A DNA stretch of 64,000 nt, from positions 16,817 through 80,816 of the forward strand of contig JAJDVQ010000015.1 of NCBI GenBank assembly GCA_022826045.1, written 5' to 3'. The DNA comes from Acidimicrobiia bacterium. Its GTDB lineage: Bacteria > Actinomycetota > Acidimicrobiia > Acidimicrobiales > Poriferisodalaceae. Shown here piece by piece: positions 8,363 through 16,730 of this stretch; the first letter of the stretch is position 1; the number at the start of each line of letters is the position of its first letter. A program made the position numbers and the translations under genes. The notes under the pieces are model-generated. The model was not told where the DNA came from, ran no database searches, and saw only the letters and a list, made by a program, of their open reading frames with translations.

Positions 8363-8806
8363 TCATCGAGCGGCCTTTCGCAGGTGATCGTCAAGGCCGT
8401 GCAGCATCTGGTTCGACACCTTCGAGAGCTGGCGGCTCAGCACCTTTGCTGCCAACTGCTGCGGCGGGCGCGGCCCGACATCCACGGAACTGGTCAGCGT
8501 GACCTCAGTCGAGCCGCCGCCATCGTCGAGCTGCCAGGTGTTGCACAGCGACCGGATCGCCGACGGCAGTCCTTCCACGACGTAGCTGAGCCGTTCGCCG
8601 TCAACCCACTCGACTACCCGTTCGACGAGGGTCCTGCGGCCCGACTGGATCCGCCGCACCATGCCCACGCCTTCCCGCTGGGTGCTAAGCAGGCACGAGT
8701 GATCCACGATGGGAGCCCAGCGAACGTTCTGGCCGAAGTCCGCCAGCACCGCCCACACCTCCGCCGAAGGCACTGGGATGGCCAGCGTGGCCGTGGTGTC
8801 GCTCAC
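8363..8806 (-). CDS. SRPBCC-superfamily protein (polyketide cyclase/dehydrase-like)
   Basis: This is a ~147-residue START/SRPBCC fold protein. It begins with a first beta strand (TATLAIPVPSAEVWAVLADF) and continues with NVRWAPIVDHS, a basic GRRTLVERVVEWVDGERLSYVV stretch and a C-terminal amphipathic helix. These small proteins bind hydrophobic ligands and are often of unknown function. The frame extends upstream to an ATG at 8929, but those 41 residues look like shadow sequence, so GTG at 8806 is preferred. The gene is transcribed away from the F420-type oxidoreductase gene, with which it may share a control region. Confidence 0.75.
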   Translation of the reverse strand: MSDTTATLAIPVPSAEVWAVLADFGQNVRWAPIVDHSCLLSTQREGVGMVRRIQSGRRTLVERVVEWVDGERLSYVVEGLPSAIRSLCNTWQLDDGGGSTEVTLTSSVDVGPRPPQQLAAKVLSRQLSKVSNQMLHGLDDHLRKAAR

Positions 8807-9125
8807 GCCGGCCACCCTAGCCCCAGCGCCATCAATTGTCGCACGGACTGGCACTTGTTTCGCCTCGTGCGGCACTGACGCATCGCCTGGGGCGAGCCCG
8901 AGCCGGATGCGTGACATGCCACTCGCCATTCATGTGTCCAGCAGCCGTGTGGGTGGGCGCGCCCGCTTGTCGGCGCGGGCGTCGGGCCTGGGCCGGACCG
9001 GCTGCCCTCAATTCGGCTCGGCGACAGCGCCGCACGACTGCGTCGGCGTTCAGCGCGGCGCCAGCGAGAACAGCAGCCGGCCGGCGCCCGCGGCAACATT
9101 GGGCCCCAGCGAAGAGGAGAACCCC
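8807..9125. other. Intergenic region between divergent SRPBCC and F420-oxidoreductase genes
   Basis: These 319 bp contain no convincing coding sequence. Open frames here are extensions of the flanking genes without conserved features. The only clear element is the Shine-Dalgarno GAAGAGGAGA ending about seven bases before the ATG at 9126. Promoters for both divergent genes presumably lie here, but no unambiguous -35/-10 pair stands out. Confidence 0.5.
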
Positions 9126-10151
9126 ATGCACGTCAGCGCCACCCTGCCCCAGCACAACCTGCGAGCCGTGCCCGACGAGGTGCGCCGGATCGAGGCCGAC
9201 GGCTACGACTGCGTCGTGACCATGGAGAACCGCCACGAGCCGTTCATCCCGCTGGGCATCGCCGCCGTGCACAGCGAGCGGGTGCGGCTGGCGACCAGCG
9301 TGGCGATCAGCTTCCCCCGCAGCCCGATGGTGACGGCCTCGACCGCGTGGGATCTGCAGGCGGCCTCGGACGGGCGGTTCGTGCTGGGCATCGGCAGCCA
9401 GGTCAAGGGGCACAACGAGCGGCGGTTCAGCGTGCCGTGGTCGGCGCCGGCGCCTCGCATGGCCGAGTACGTGCAGGCGATCCGGGCCGTCTGGCATACA
9501 TGGTCGACCGGCGAGCAGCTGAGCTACGAGGGCGAGCACTACCAGTTCTCGCTGATGACGCCGAACTTCACGCCCGAGCCCATCGACGCAACGCCGCCGA
9601 TCATGATCGCCGCGGTCGGGCCCGCCATGCTGCGGGTGGCCGGGCAGCACTGCGACGGCGTGCGCCTGCACGGCTTCTGCACGCCGGATTATCTGCGGGA
9701 GCATGTCATGCCCGAGCTGCAGACCGGCCTCGACCGGGCCGGGCGCAGCCGCAGCGACTTCTGGATCACCGGCGGCGGGTTCATCTGCACCGGCCCCGAC
9801 GACGAGACGGTCGACCGCATGGTCGAGTGGGTGCGCTACCGGATCGGCTTCTACGGCAGCACAAGGGCGTACTGGCCGGTGCTCGAGCAGCACGACCTGG
9901 GCGATCTCGGCGAGAAGCTGAATCACCTGTCCCGCAATGACGGCTGGGGCGAGATGGCCGGCTGCGTCGACGACGACGTCGTGCAGCTGTTCGCCGCCGT
10001 GGGGCGACACGACCAGATCGCCGGCGCCATTGCGGATCATTTCGACGGGCTGGTCGACGAGATCAACGCCAGCGTCGCCATGGACATCGGCGCCGACCTG
10101 CCGCCCGACGTGATCCAAGACATCCAGGCCATCGCCACCGACGGCAGCTGA
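9126..10151 (+). CDS. LLM-class (probably F420-dependent) flavin oxidoreductase
   Basis: This 341-residue protein is a bacterial-luciferase-like TIM barrel. Family landmarks are EADGYDCVVTMENRHEPF near the N-terminus, RVRLATSVAISFPRSPMVTASTAWDL, DGRFVLGIGSQVKGHNERRF (the GxGSQ cofactor block), and PIMIAAVGPAMLRVAGQHCDGV. It is closest in pattern to the F420-dependent TIGR03617-type group of actinobacteria, so the likely cofactor is F420 rather than FMN; this is inference. The substrate is unknown. The ATG at 9126 is chosen for its strong SD (GAAGAGGAG) and because the family fold begins there, although the frame is open to 8709. A NIPSNAP-like gene follows 73 bp later on the same strand. Confidence 0.88.
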   Translation: MHVSATLPQHNLRAVPDEVRRIEADGYDCVVTMENRHEPFIPLGIAAVHSERVRLATSVAISFPRSPMVTASTAWDLQAASDGRFVLGIGSQVKGHNERRFSVPWSAPAPRMAEYVQAIRAVWHTWSTGEQLSYEGEHYQFSLMTPNFTPEPIDATPPIMIAAVGPAMLRVAGQHCDGVRLHGFCTPDYLREHVMPELQTGLDRAGRSRSDFWITGGGFICTGPDDETVDRMVEWVRYRIGFYGSTRAYWPVLEQHDLGDLGEKLNHLSRNDGWGEMAGCVDDDVVQLFAAVGRHDQIAGAIADHFDGLVDEINASVAMDIGADLPPDVIQDIQAIATDGS

Positions 10152-10224
10152 GCTTCGTGTCACAGGGTGCTGCAAGACTGCGCTCACAACCGCAGGAGAT
10201 TCTGCGGCAGCGAAGAGAGTGCCT

Positions 10225-10584
10225 ATGGCTGATACATCACAACCAATCGTCGAAGTCCGCGACTACACCATCGATCCGGAGTGGTTCGAGGCGTACAAGG
10301 AGTGGGCCGCCGAGCACGCAGCGCCGTGGCTGCGGGAGAACCTCGACGTCATCGACTTCTGGGTCGACGACGGTCACGAGCCCGAGGTCGCCGGGTCCGA
10401 CCCGCAGGTGTCGCCGCACGGCCAGCCGAACGTGTGCTGGATCATCCGGTGGGACAGCCGGGAGGCCCGCGAGGAAGGGTTCAGGTCGACGCTCGGCAGC
10501 CAGGAGTGGCAGGACGTCTGGGCGAAGCACCCCAACCCGAACGCCTACCTCCACCTCAACGTGCGCTTCATGACCGCCGCCTGA
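10225..10584 (+). CDS. NIPSNAP/Dabb-like small protein
   Basis: This 119-residue protein has an alternating ferredoxin-like pattern: IVEVRDYTIDPEWFEAYKEW, LDVIDFWVDDG, NVCWIIRWDSREAREEGFRSTLGSQEWQDVW and LHLNVRFMTA. It resembles NIPSNAP-family proteins, whose role is obscure and which often accompany oxidoreductases. The ATG at 10225 is preferred to the in-frame GTG at 10219, as GAAGAGAG lies 6-13 bases upstream. It probably shares a transcript with the preceding F420-type oxidoreductase. Confidence 0.75.
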   Translation: MADTSQPIVEVRDYTIDPEWFEAYKEWAAEHAAPWLRENLDVIDFWVDDGHEPEVAGSDPQVSPHGQPNVCWIIRWDSREAREEGFRSTLGSQEWQDVWAKHPNPNAYLHLNVRFMTAA

Positions 10585-10765
10585 CCGTCTGGTTGCGCTG
10601 CGGTGTGACATCGGGTCGGCGAGCTGCTCTTGACGCAGGCGGCGTGGCCGGACTGGCCGCCTGATCGAGCGGTGGCGCCGCCGTGCGAGGCGTCCGGCAG
10701 GTGGACGGCAAGCGCCAGCTGACAACAGCGGCAAGCCACGCGCAGTGACAACAGCGCGAAGCCAC

Positions 10766-11194
10766 CCGCACCACCGGTCCGTCCGGCCCTTCGTCGACGA
10801 TGCGAGTGGTGATCTGCTTCGGCTGATCGCCCCACGCCCGGGACCGGTCGCCTTGGGGGTTGATGATCACGTAGGCGAGAAAGATGTCGCTGGCCCGGGC
10901 CCACTCGCAGTAGTCCCACTAGGCCTTCGCGCAGCGGGGGCTGTGCTCTTCGAACAGATCGAGCGCCATGAGCTGCCCCGACACGGCGCACGCCGGATGA
11001 TCCGGCGAGCGGCCCATGAAGCCCGCATGCAGCTCGGCCCACGCCGTCATGGCCTTGCAGCTCTCGGCGAATGCCGGGTGCTCAGCGACGCGGGTGATCA
11101 GCTCGCCATCGAGAGACACCGACCGGTCGATGTCGAGCGCAGCCAGATGGGCCCGCCCGTCCTTGACCGCCCTCGCCGCCGTTCCCGCACCCGG
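10766..11194 (-). pseudogene. Decayed 4-hydroxyphenylacetate 3-hydroxylase (HpaB)-family monooxygenase
   Basis: A single minus-strand frame carries recognisable HpaB pieces: VKDGRAHLAALDIDRSVSL, ELITRVAEHPAF, HAGFMGRSPDH and, after an in-frame TAG at 10919-10921, WDYCEWARASDIFLAYVIINPQGDRS and ITTRIVDEGPDGPVVR. In intact FADH2-dependent HpaB enzymes these blocks span roughly the first 200 of ~500 residues. Here ~45 residues appear deleted between HPAF and GFMGRSPDH, and everything after about 10766 is lost. Internal deletion, nonsense codon and 3' truncation make it a clear pseudogene. No flavin reductase partner (HpaC) is nearby. Confidence 0.75.
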
Positions 11195-11344
11195 ACCTTA
11201 GAAGCCGCACGAACAAGTGCGCCCGCTGCGGGGGCAGCAGAATCCTCTGCGACCAGCGATCGAGCAGGCTGCAGCGTCTCCTGCCGCATCCGTAGCCATG
11301 GCCCGTGGATCTAGCGGCCGGAATGCCGGCGGCTCGCTAGTTCA

Positions 11345-12193
11345 TCAGTTCATCGGTGCCAGCTCGGCGGTGCCGAAGACCACGCGGAAGCGGACGCACC
11401 AGACCGACACGGTGCTGTAGCGGTCGAGATCGACATCGCCGGGAATGACGAAGTTCTGCGCTCCGACGTTGCCCTTCAGGTCTCCCAAGTCGATGAAGTC
11501 GCCCACAAGATCATCCACCGACGCGTCCGGACCCGCCGTGTGCAGGTACACGTTGAGGTCCGGCCCGTTGTCGGTGGCGAAGTCGTCGTCGAACCGCAGG
11601 AACGTCTGCGTGCCGTCGGTCAGCACCACCGCCGTGCCCTCGGCCGGGTGAGACCGGGGCCCGAAGCTGCCCACGTAGGCCACCCGAACGCCCTGATCCT
11701 CGTCTGATCCATCGCTCGCGTCGGGGTCAGCAGCCGCCTCGGTTTCGTCCGAAGCTCCTGGCTCGGCGGCCGCCTCGGTCTGATCGGACCCTGCGGGCTC
11801 AGCAGCCTCGGCGCCATCGTCGGACTCGGCCGACACGTCTGATTCGACGTCGTGCTCACCCACGGACATCGACTGATCGTCAGCCGACCCTTCAGCATCT
11901 TCCGCCGGCTCGGCGCTGCCGCCCGCCGCAGCGGTTGTCGCAACGGGGCCGGTCTCGAGCGCCTCGCTGATCAGCTCGTCGATGTCAGCCTCGACGGCGA
12001 ACTCGGGACCCTCTTCGTCCACCACCTCGTCCACGAGGAGCAAGTGGACGGCGAAGTAGAAGAAGACCAGGTAGATGCCGACCCCGATGAAGGCCGAAAC
12101 GCCGAGGCCTGCTGCCCAGCGCCCGCCGGTAGATCGAGGAATGAGACGCAACAGCCGTCTCATCGCTCGCTCGCAATTCTGTTCATGGTGCAC
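11345..12193 (-). CDS. DM13-domain membrane-anchored protein
   Basis: This 282-residue protein has one transmembrane helix (~28-52, GLGVSAFIGVGIYLVFFYFA). A long acidic D/E/S/A-rich linker (~60-165) follows, and then a DM13 domain (~170-280) with YVGSF, GTAVVLTDGTQTFLRF, NGPDLNVYLHTAG, FIDLGDLKGNVGAQNFVIP and VSVWCVRFRVVFGTAEL. The single conserved cysteine in VWC is the feature proposed to give DM13 domains redox activity. Topology would place DM13 outside the membrane on a flexible tether. The start codon is GTG at 12193; an in-frame ATG at 12163 is an alternative. It lies 30 bp downstream of a dsbB-like gene, so an extracytoplasmic redox role is plausible. Confidence 0.85.
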   Translation of the reverse strand: MHHEQNCERAMRRLLRLIPRSTGGRWAAGLGVSAFIGVGIYLVFFYFAVHLLLVDEVVDEEGPEFAVEADIDELISEALETGPVATTAAAGGSAEPAEDAEGSADDQSMSVGEHDVESDVSAESDDGAEAAEPAGSDQTEAAAEPGASDETEAAADPDASDGSDEDQGVRVAYVGSFGPRSHPAEGTAVVLTDGTQTFLRFDDDFATDNGPDLNVYLHTAGPDASVDDLVGDFIDLGDLKGNVGAQNFVIPGDVDLDRYSTVSVWCVRFRVVFGTAELAPMN

Positions 12194-12223
12194 ACCGTAG
12201 GAGCACCGCAGACCGACTCATGC

Positions 12224-12805
12224 TCAGGCTCGGTGGCGCGACATGTTCAGCAGCACACCGACCAGCACGAACACGCTGCCTGCCATGTACGGGATCGACA
12301 CGAACCCGAACTCCCACGCGTACCGCACCGTGCACGGGCTCGTGATGCTGCATGTGGTGGCGCCCCCGAGATCCGGGAAGTGCTGCAGCAGATAGTGCCA
12401 GGTCGACATCGCAGCGCCCGCCAGGCACATCGGCAGCCCGTACAGATGCACGCCACGGTCCCGGCGCAACCAGCCCACCACCAGCACCAGCGCCAGCGGG
12501 TACATGGCGATGCGCTGAAACCAGCACCAGCGGCACGGCTCCAGATGCGCAATCTCCGACAGGTACAGCGAGCCCAGCGTGGCACCCACCGCCAGCAGCG
12601 CCGCGACTCCCACAAGAGCCCGTGCACCGACCGCAGCGCCACGACCTTGACCACACCGCACAGCCACGAGACTCAACGTCGCGACATTGCAGGCCAACGC
12701 TGCCACCGCGAACAGCCGGAGCATCTGGTCGAGAGTCAGGGCCTCAGGGTGCCAGACAAACTCGCCCGCCATCAACGCCGCGCGCCGTGCCGCAGCACCC
12801 GACAC
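12224..12805 (-). CDS. Disulfide bond formation protein, DsbB/BdbC family
   Basis: This 193-residue membrane protein has four to five hydrophobic helices and both DsbB redox pairs: EPCRWCWFQRIAMYP, the diagnostic CxxC plus WxQR motif, and TTCSITSPCTVRY, the second periplasmic pair. DsbB-type proteins reoxidise a thioredoxin-like partner and pass electrons to quinone. No dsbA/bdbD is in the window. The GTG at 12805 gives the longest frame; an ATG at 12772 (MAGEFVWHP) is an alternative start. Downstream, 30 bp away, is the DM13 gene, which may form a functional pair with it. Confidence 0.9.
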   Translation of the reverse strand: MSGAAARRAALMAGEFVWHPEALTLDQMLRLFAVAALACNVATLSLVAVRCGQGRGAAVGARALVGVAALLAVGATLGSLYLSEIAHLEPCRWCWFQRIAMYPLALVLVVGWLRRDRGVHLYGLPMCLAGAAMSTWHYLLQHFPDLGGATTCSITSPCTVRYAWEFGFVSIPYMAGSVFVLVGVLLNMSRHRA

Positions 12806-12835
12806 GGAAGGCCGCTGATCGTCGCGCGACAGGCT

Positions 12836-13804
12836 TCAGCTGGCGGAGCGGCCCGCCCGATCCATCGGAATCCACAGCGACATGAATCCCACGCTGGCGG
12901 CAATCAGGAAGAACACGAGCGCCCGCTGGTAGTAGATCAGCGAACCCGGACCGGAGTCCTCGGTGAGCACTGCGAAGAACGCCGCTATGCCGATCGCCGC
13001 GGATGCGTAGCGCAGCGTGTTGAACAGCCCGCTGACTTCCCCGAAGTACTTCTCAGGCACTGCCTTGAGCGCCACGCTGTTGAGCAGCGGCACGCACATG
13101 CCCCAGCCCAAGCCGAACAGGGCGATGCTGGGTGCCATGGCGAACCAGTAGTTCGGCGTGGTTCCCAACGTCAGCACCATCCAACCGACGGAGCCGATCT
13201 GCAGTGCCGCGCCGGTCCGGCAGAAACCGACCGCATTCCAGCGTTCGCCCAAGCGACTGAAGGTGATCGTGGAGAATCCCGCGGCAATCGGCCCGAGCGT
13301 CAGCGCCAGCCCGGCCGCTGGCTTCCCGTAGTCCCACACCTTGAACAGGAACAACGGCCACAGCAGCCACAGCGACTGCGACGAGAGGCCGACGAGGAAG
13401 TTGGCCAGCTGCGTCACCCACACGTTGCGCCGACGGAACAGGTGCAGGTTCAGCAACGGTTCATGATGGCGTGATGAATTGAAGACGAAGAGCGCAAGTG
13501 CCACAACACCGACGCGCCCGAGTGCCAGTGCGACAGGTGAGAGCAATCCCCAGTCTTTTCCCTGCATGAGCGGCGTCACGATTGCCAGCAGTGCCACTGT
13601 GCCGGCGGCCGCTCCCACGATGTCGAGCCGCTGGTGTCTCGGCGGCGTCGGCTGTTCTCGCAGTACGCGCCAGCCCAGACAGCACCGGCGCATCCGACTC
13701 GACCGGACTGCCGGCCCGACGCCGAGCGTCGGCCCCGATGGGTGTCTTCTTTCGCTGCTGATCATTTCCGGCAGGAGGGACCTGCGGGACGCGCGCCAGA
13801 TCAA
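12836..13804 (-). pseudogene. MFS transporter (DHA2-type), N-terminal half missing
   Basis: The last ~275 residues are a normal C-terminal half of a 14-TM drug/H+ antiporter. The central loop RVLREQPTPPRHQRLDIVG is followed by seven or eight helices (for example GTVALLAIVTPLM, FLVGLSSQSLWLLWPLFLF, ALFGLGWGMCVPLLNSVALK, AFFAVLTEDSG). Upstream of about 13673 the frame contains only non-membrane, R/P-rich residues, and no first-half helices or motif A are found in any frame. The gene has therefore lost its 5' half and cannot form a transporter. The frame is shown to its most distal ATG, but translation is doubtful. Confidence 0.7.
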
Positions 13805-13900
13805 CCTGACCCGGTTCGACCTCGTTCCGCATCCGTACCAGCGTACGGCTCAGCCTGCGCCGCCAACCGCGGAAATCGAACGTGTTTTAGAAGATCTGGA

Positions 13901-14728
13901 TCAACGACCGTGGAACACGGGCTCGCGCTTCTCCACGAAGGCCTGCGCCGCTTCCTTGTGGTCGTCGGTCTGGCCGGTGTGGATGTGGTGCGCGGCCTCC
14001 ATGTCCAAGCACTCGCCCATGTCGCCGTGCACCGCCCGGTTCAGGTTCTCCTTCATGTAGCGGTACGCCACAGTCGGCCCGCTGGCCAAGCGCCTAGCAA
14101 TGGCGCCCACCTCGTCCATCAGGCTCTCCGCGGAGAACACCCCGTTCACCAGGCCCAGCGACAGCGCCTGATCCATATCGACCCGGTCGGACAGGAAGTA
14201 CAGCTCACGCGCCTTGGCCGAGCCGATCAGCCGCGACATGAACCACGTGCCGCCGTAGTCGCCGCTGAACCCCACCCGGGCGAACGCCGTGGTCATGATC
14301 GCGTTGGGCGCCGCATACCGCAGGTCGCACGCCAGCGCCAGCGACAGGCCCGCCCCCGCAGCCGCACCCGGCAGCGCCGCAATGGTCGGCTTGGGCATCT
14401 CGTACAGCTTCCCCGAGGTATCGCGCTGGCTGCGGCGCTGGTTGTGCACCCGTGCGTCGTACTGCAGCGGGCTACCGCCGCCCTCGCCGCCTGCCGCCGC
14501 CATGCCCTTCACATCGCCGCCGGCGCAGAACGCACCGCCGGCGCCGGTCAGCACCAGCGCCCCCACGTCGGAAGCCGTCTCGGCGTCGGCGAGCGCAGCG
14601 ACCAAGCCGTCCAGCATCGGCGTCGACATCGCATTGCGACGGTCGGGACGGTTCAGCGTGACGGTCATCACACCGTCGGTGATCTCGACGGCAATGTCGT
14701 CGGTCCCGGTATCGAAGATTCGGCTCAT
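13901..14728 (-). CDS. Enoyl-CoA hydratase/isomerase (crotonase) family protein
   Basis: This 275-residue crotonase begins with VMTVTLNRPDRRNAMSTPML and has the first oxyanion-hole block AFCAGGDVKGMAAAGG, followed by the second, PTIAALPGAAAGAGLSLALACDLRYAA. The hydratase glutamate pair is not conserved in standard form (Asp/Gly-rich near FSGDYGGTW), so the reaction may be hydration, isomerisation or another crotonase chemistry. The ATG at 14728 follows AAGGAGAGC, a strong SD; the frame is open further to 14803. It is the last gene of a minus-strand CoA-metabolism cluster running from 19.1 kb. The 3' gap to the MFS fragment holds nothing recognisable. Confidence 0.88.
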   Translation of the reverse strand: MSRIFDTGTDDIAVEITDGVMTVTLNRPDRRNAMSTPMLDGLVAALADAETASDVGALVLTGAGGAFCAGGDVKGMAAAGGEGGGSPLQYDARVHNQRRSQRDTSGKLYEMPKPTIAALPGAAAGAGLSLALACDLRYAAPNAIMTTAFARVGFSGDYGGTWFMSRLIGSAKARELYFLSDRVDMDQALSLGLVNGVFSAESLMDEVGAIARRLASGPTVAYRYMKENLNRAVHGDMGECLDMEAAHHIHTGQTDDHKEAAQAFVEKREPVFHGR

Positions 14729-14786
14729 CGTGCTCTCCTTGCGTTCAACCCCCGCAGTATCGCGAACCGCTGTGACACGCGCCGGA

Positions 14787-16709
14787 TCACCCCTCGGCAT
14801 CATCGGGAACGAAGGAGCCCAGATCCACCTCGACGCTCCGGCGCCTTCCGTCGTCGTCGACTACGCCCAGCACAACCCGGTCTCCCGGCAGCCGAGTCAA
14901 GATCTCCACGACGAGATCTTGACTCGTGCGAATCTCCGCGCCATCGAATTCGACGATCGCCTCGCCGGGCTCGATGCCAGCCCGGTCGGCAGCCCCGCCT
15001 GGGTCGAGGCCCACGACCAGCGCTCCGTAGGCCAGCCCGGGAGGAACGTCGATGCCCGCGAGTTCGTCGTCGGGATCCGGGCCCGGCTCGACGGTCTCCG
15101 GGCCGCCGTCGCCCAACCCTCCGCTGGGGTCATCTGCTGCGCCGCGATCATCACCCGAAGAGACGACATCCTCCACCGACACGATGCGCACACCGAGATA
15201 CGGCTTCGCTCGCACCACGCCCTCGAGCAGCTGGTCAATGATCGGGCGGGCATGGTCGATCGAGATGGCGTAGCCGATCCCCTCGGCGATCCCGCGGAGA
15301 TTCGACGAGCTGGCCCGGATTGCCGTGTTAACGCCGATCACCTCGCCGGCGGCGTTCACCAGCGGACCGCCCGAGTTGCCCGGGTTGATCGCAGCATCGG
15401 TCTGTATCAGCCTGACGAGCCGCTTGCCGTCGGGAAACTCAATGTAGCGGTCAAGCCCCGACACAATGCCCGATGTCACCGTCGGCTCGCCGATGATGTC
15501 GAGCGCATTGCCGATCGCGATCACCTCGTCGCCCACTTCGACTCCGTCGGTGGATCCCAGCCGCACGGTCGGCAGCCCCTCCCGGTCGACTTTCAGAACG
15601 GCAAGATCTCGCGTGGGATCGCTGGCGACCAAGTCTGCCGGCACGAACTCGCCGCCAAAGAGCCGCACGTCTACCGCCTCAGCATCCTCGACTACGTGCG
15701 CGTTGGTCACGATATGGCCTTGGTGCGTCACGATGAAGCCCGAGCCGCTGCCTTCGCCCTCGTCGGTCGTGACCTTGACGATCACCACAGACTCCTGCAC
15801 CGCCTCGAGAACCGCTTTGATGTTGATGCCTTCGATGCGGCTGCCCAGTGGCTGCCCAGGCTGATTGAGGCCGCCAGTGAGCATCTGGGCCCAGAAGTCG
15901 GTGAAACTGGCCGGGTCGAGGTCCGCTCCGGCATCCGCTGTGGAATCGGAAGGGTCGCCATTGCCTGCTGAATCGTCCTCTCGGGTGCCACCGGGGTTGA
16001 AGAAGTCATAACCGGCGAACACTTGGCTCCAGAAGTCGGCATCTCCCGTGGCGCCTTCGGACAGCACCGACCCGTCGCCCGGCGCATTCTCGTCGCGGGC
16101 TGCTCGAGGCTCTGGGCCGTCGGACGGCTGGGCTGTGCCGGACGGCTCGGCAACGACGGCAGTCGACCCCTGAGACGGCCCGACCACGCCATCGGAGGAA
16201 ACCGGGCTCGCAGCCTGCTGCACAGCCGGAACCGGCGCCGACGGCGTCGACGAAGAACCGTCGTCGGCCAAGACCACCAACAGCATCAGCCCTGTCACCA
16301 GAGCCCCGACCAGCGCGCCCGTCGACGCGGCAACAGCCGTCAGCAGACACCCCGACCGCGGCATCGCCTGCCGGCCGTCTTGCGGGAGCTGCGCGGGCCT
16401 GGACCTCAACACAGCCTCAGGCCCGAGCGCTGGAGTGCTCGCCGACTCGATCTCCGGCTCGGGCAGCGTCACCGAGCCCATCGACGGCTCGGCACTGGAA
16501 TCGGCGTCGGACAGTGCCCCAAGCGCGTGTCCAGCCTGCGGGTCAGGCCCAACCGCAGCCTCCGGCTGCGCACCGCGGACGCTGGACGGTGTCCAGCCGA
16601 AACGCGGCAGCGTCGCAGACGGCCCGTCTGGAATTGTCGCCGCCTCTGAAGAAGCAGGGGACGGCGGAGCGGCTTCCGTCTCGCTGTGCCGGGATTCGGG
16701 TTCGTTCAC
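14787..16709 (-). CDS. HtrA/DegP-family membrane-anchored serine protease with PDZ domain
   Basis: This ~640-residue protein has a long disordered cytoplasmic N-terminus and one transmembrane helix near residues 120-147 (TGALVGALVTGLMLLVVL). A second acidic linker leads to a trypsin-like protease with H in VTNAHVV, D in SDPTRDLAVLKV and S in NPGNSGGPL. A C-terminal PDZ domain follows (YLGVRIVSVED, GALVVGLDPGGAADRAGIEPGE), itself split by a G/D-rich insert. The triad is complete, so an active extracytoplasmic quality-control protease is expected. The GTG at 16709 is chosen; a TTG four codons earlier is the other option. It follows the APH-like gene by 21 bp and probably sits in the same transcript, although it is functionally unrelated to CoA metabolism. 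Confidence 0.9.
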   Translation of the reverse strand: MNEPESRHSETEAAPPSPASSEAATIPDGPSATLPRFGWTPSSVRGAQPEAAVGPDPQAGHALGALSDADSSAEPSMGSVTLPEPEIESASTPALGPEAVLRSRPAQLPQDGRQAMPRSGCLLTAVAASTGALVGALVTGLMLLVVLADDGSSSTPSAPVPAVQQAASPVSSDGVVGPSQGSTAVVAEPSGTAQPSDGPEPRAARDENAPGDGSVLSEGATGDADFWSQVFAGYDFFNPGGTREDDSAGNGDPSDSTADAGADLDPASFTDFWAQMLTGGLNQPGQPLGSRIEGINIKAVLEAVQESVVIVKVTTDEGEGSGSGFIVTHQGHIVTNAHVVEDAEAVDVRLFGGEFVPADLVASDPTRDLAVLKVDREGLPTVRLGSTDGVEVGDEVIAIGNALDIIGEPTVTSGIVSGLDRYIEFPDGKRLVRLIQTDAAINPGNSGGPLVNAAGEVIGVNTAIRASSSNLRGIAEGIGYAISIDHARPIIDQLLEGVVRAKPYLGVRIVSVEDVVSSGDDRGAADDPSGGLGDGGPETVEPGPDPDDELAGIDVPPGLAYGALVVGLDPGGAADRAGIEPGEAIVEFDGAEIRTSQDLVVEILTRLPGDRVVLGVVDDDGRRRSVEVDLGSFVPDDAEG

Positions 16710-16730
16710 CTCGCACCTCAACCGAGTGTC

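Noticed and set aside
8709..9125. N-terminal extension of the F420-type oxidoreductase frame
   Set aside because: Residues upstream of 9126 are P/A/R-rich without family similarity, and a strong SD directly precedes ATG 9126.
11700..11960. Tandem DNA repeat in the acidic linker of the DM13 gene
   Set aside because: The repetition reflects biased D/E/S/A codons rather than a fixed repeat unit.
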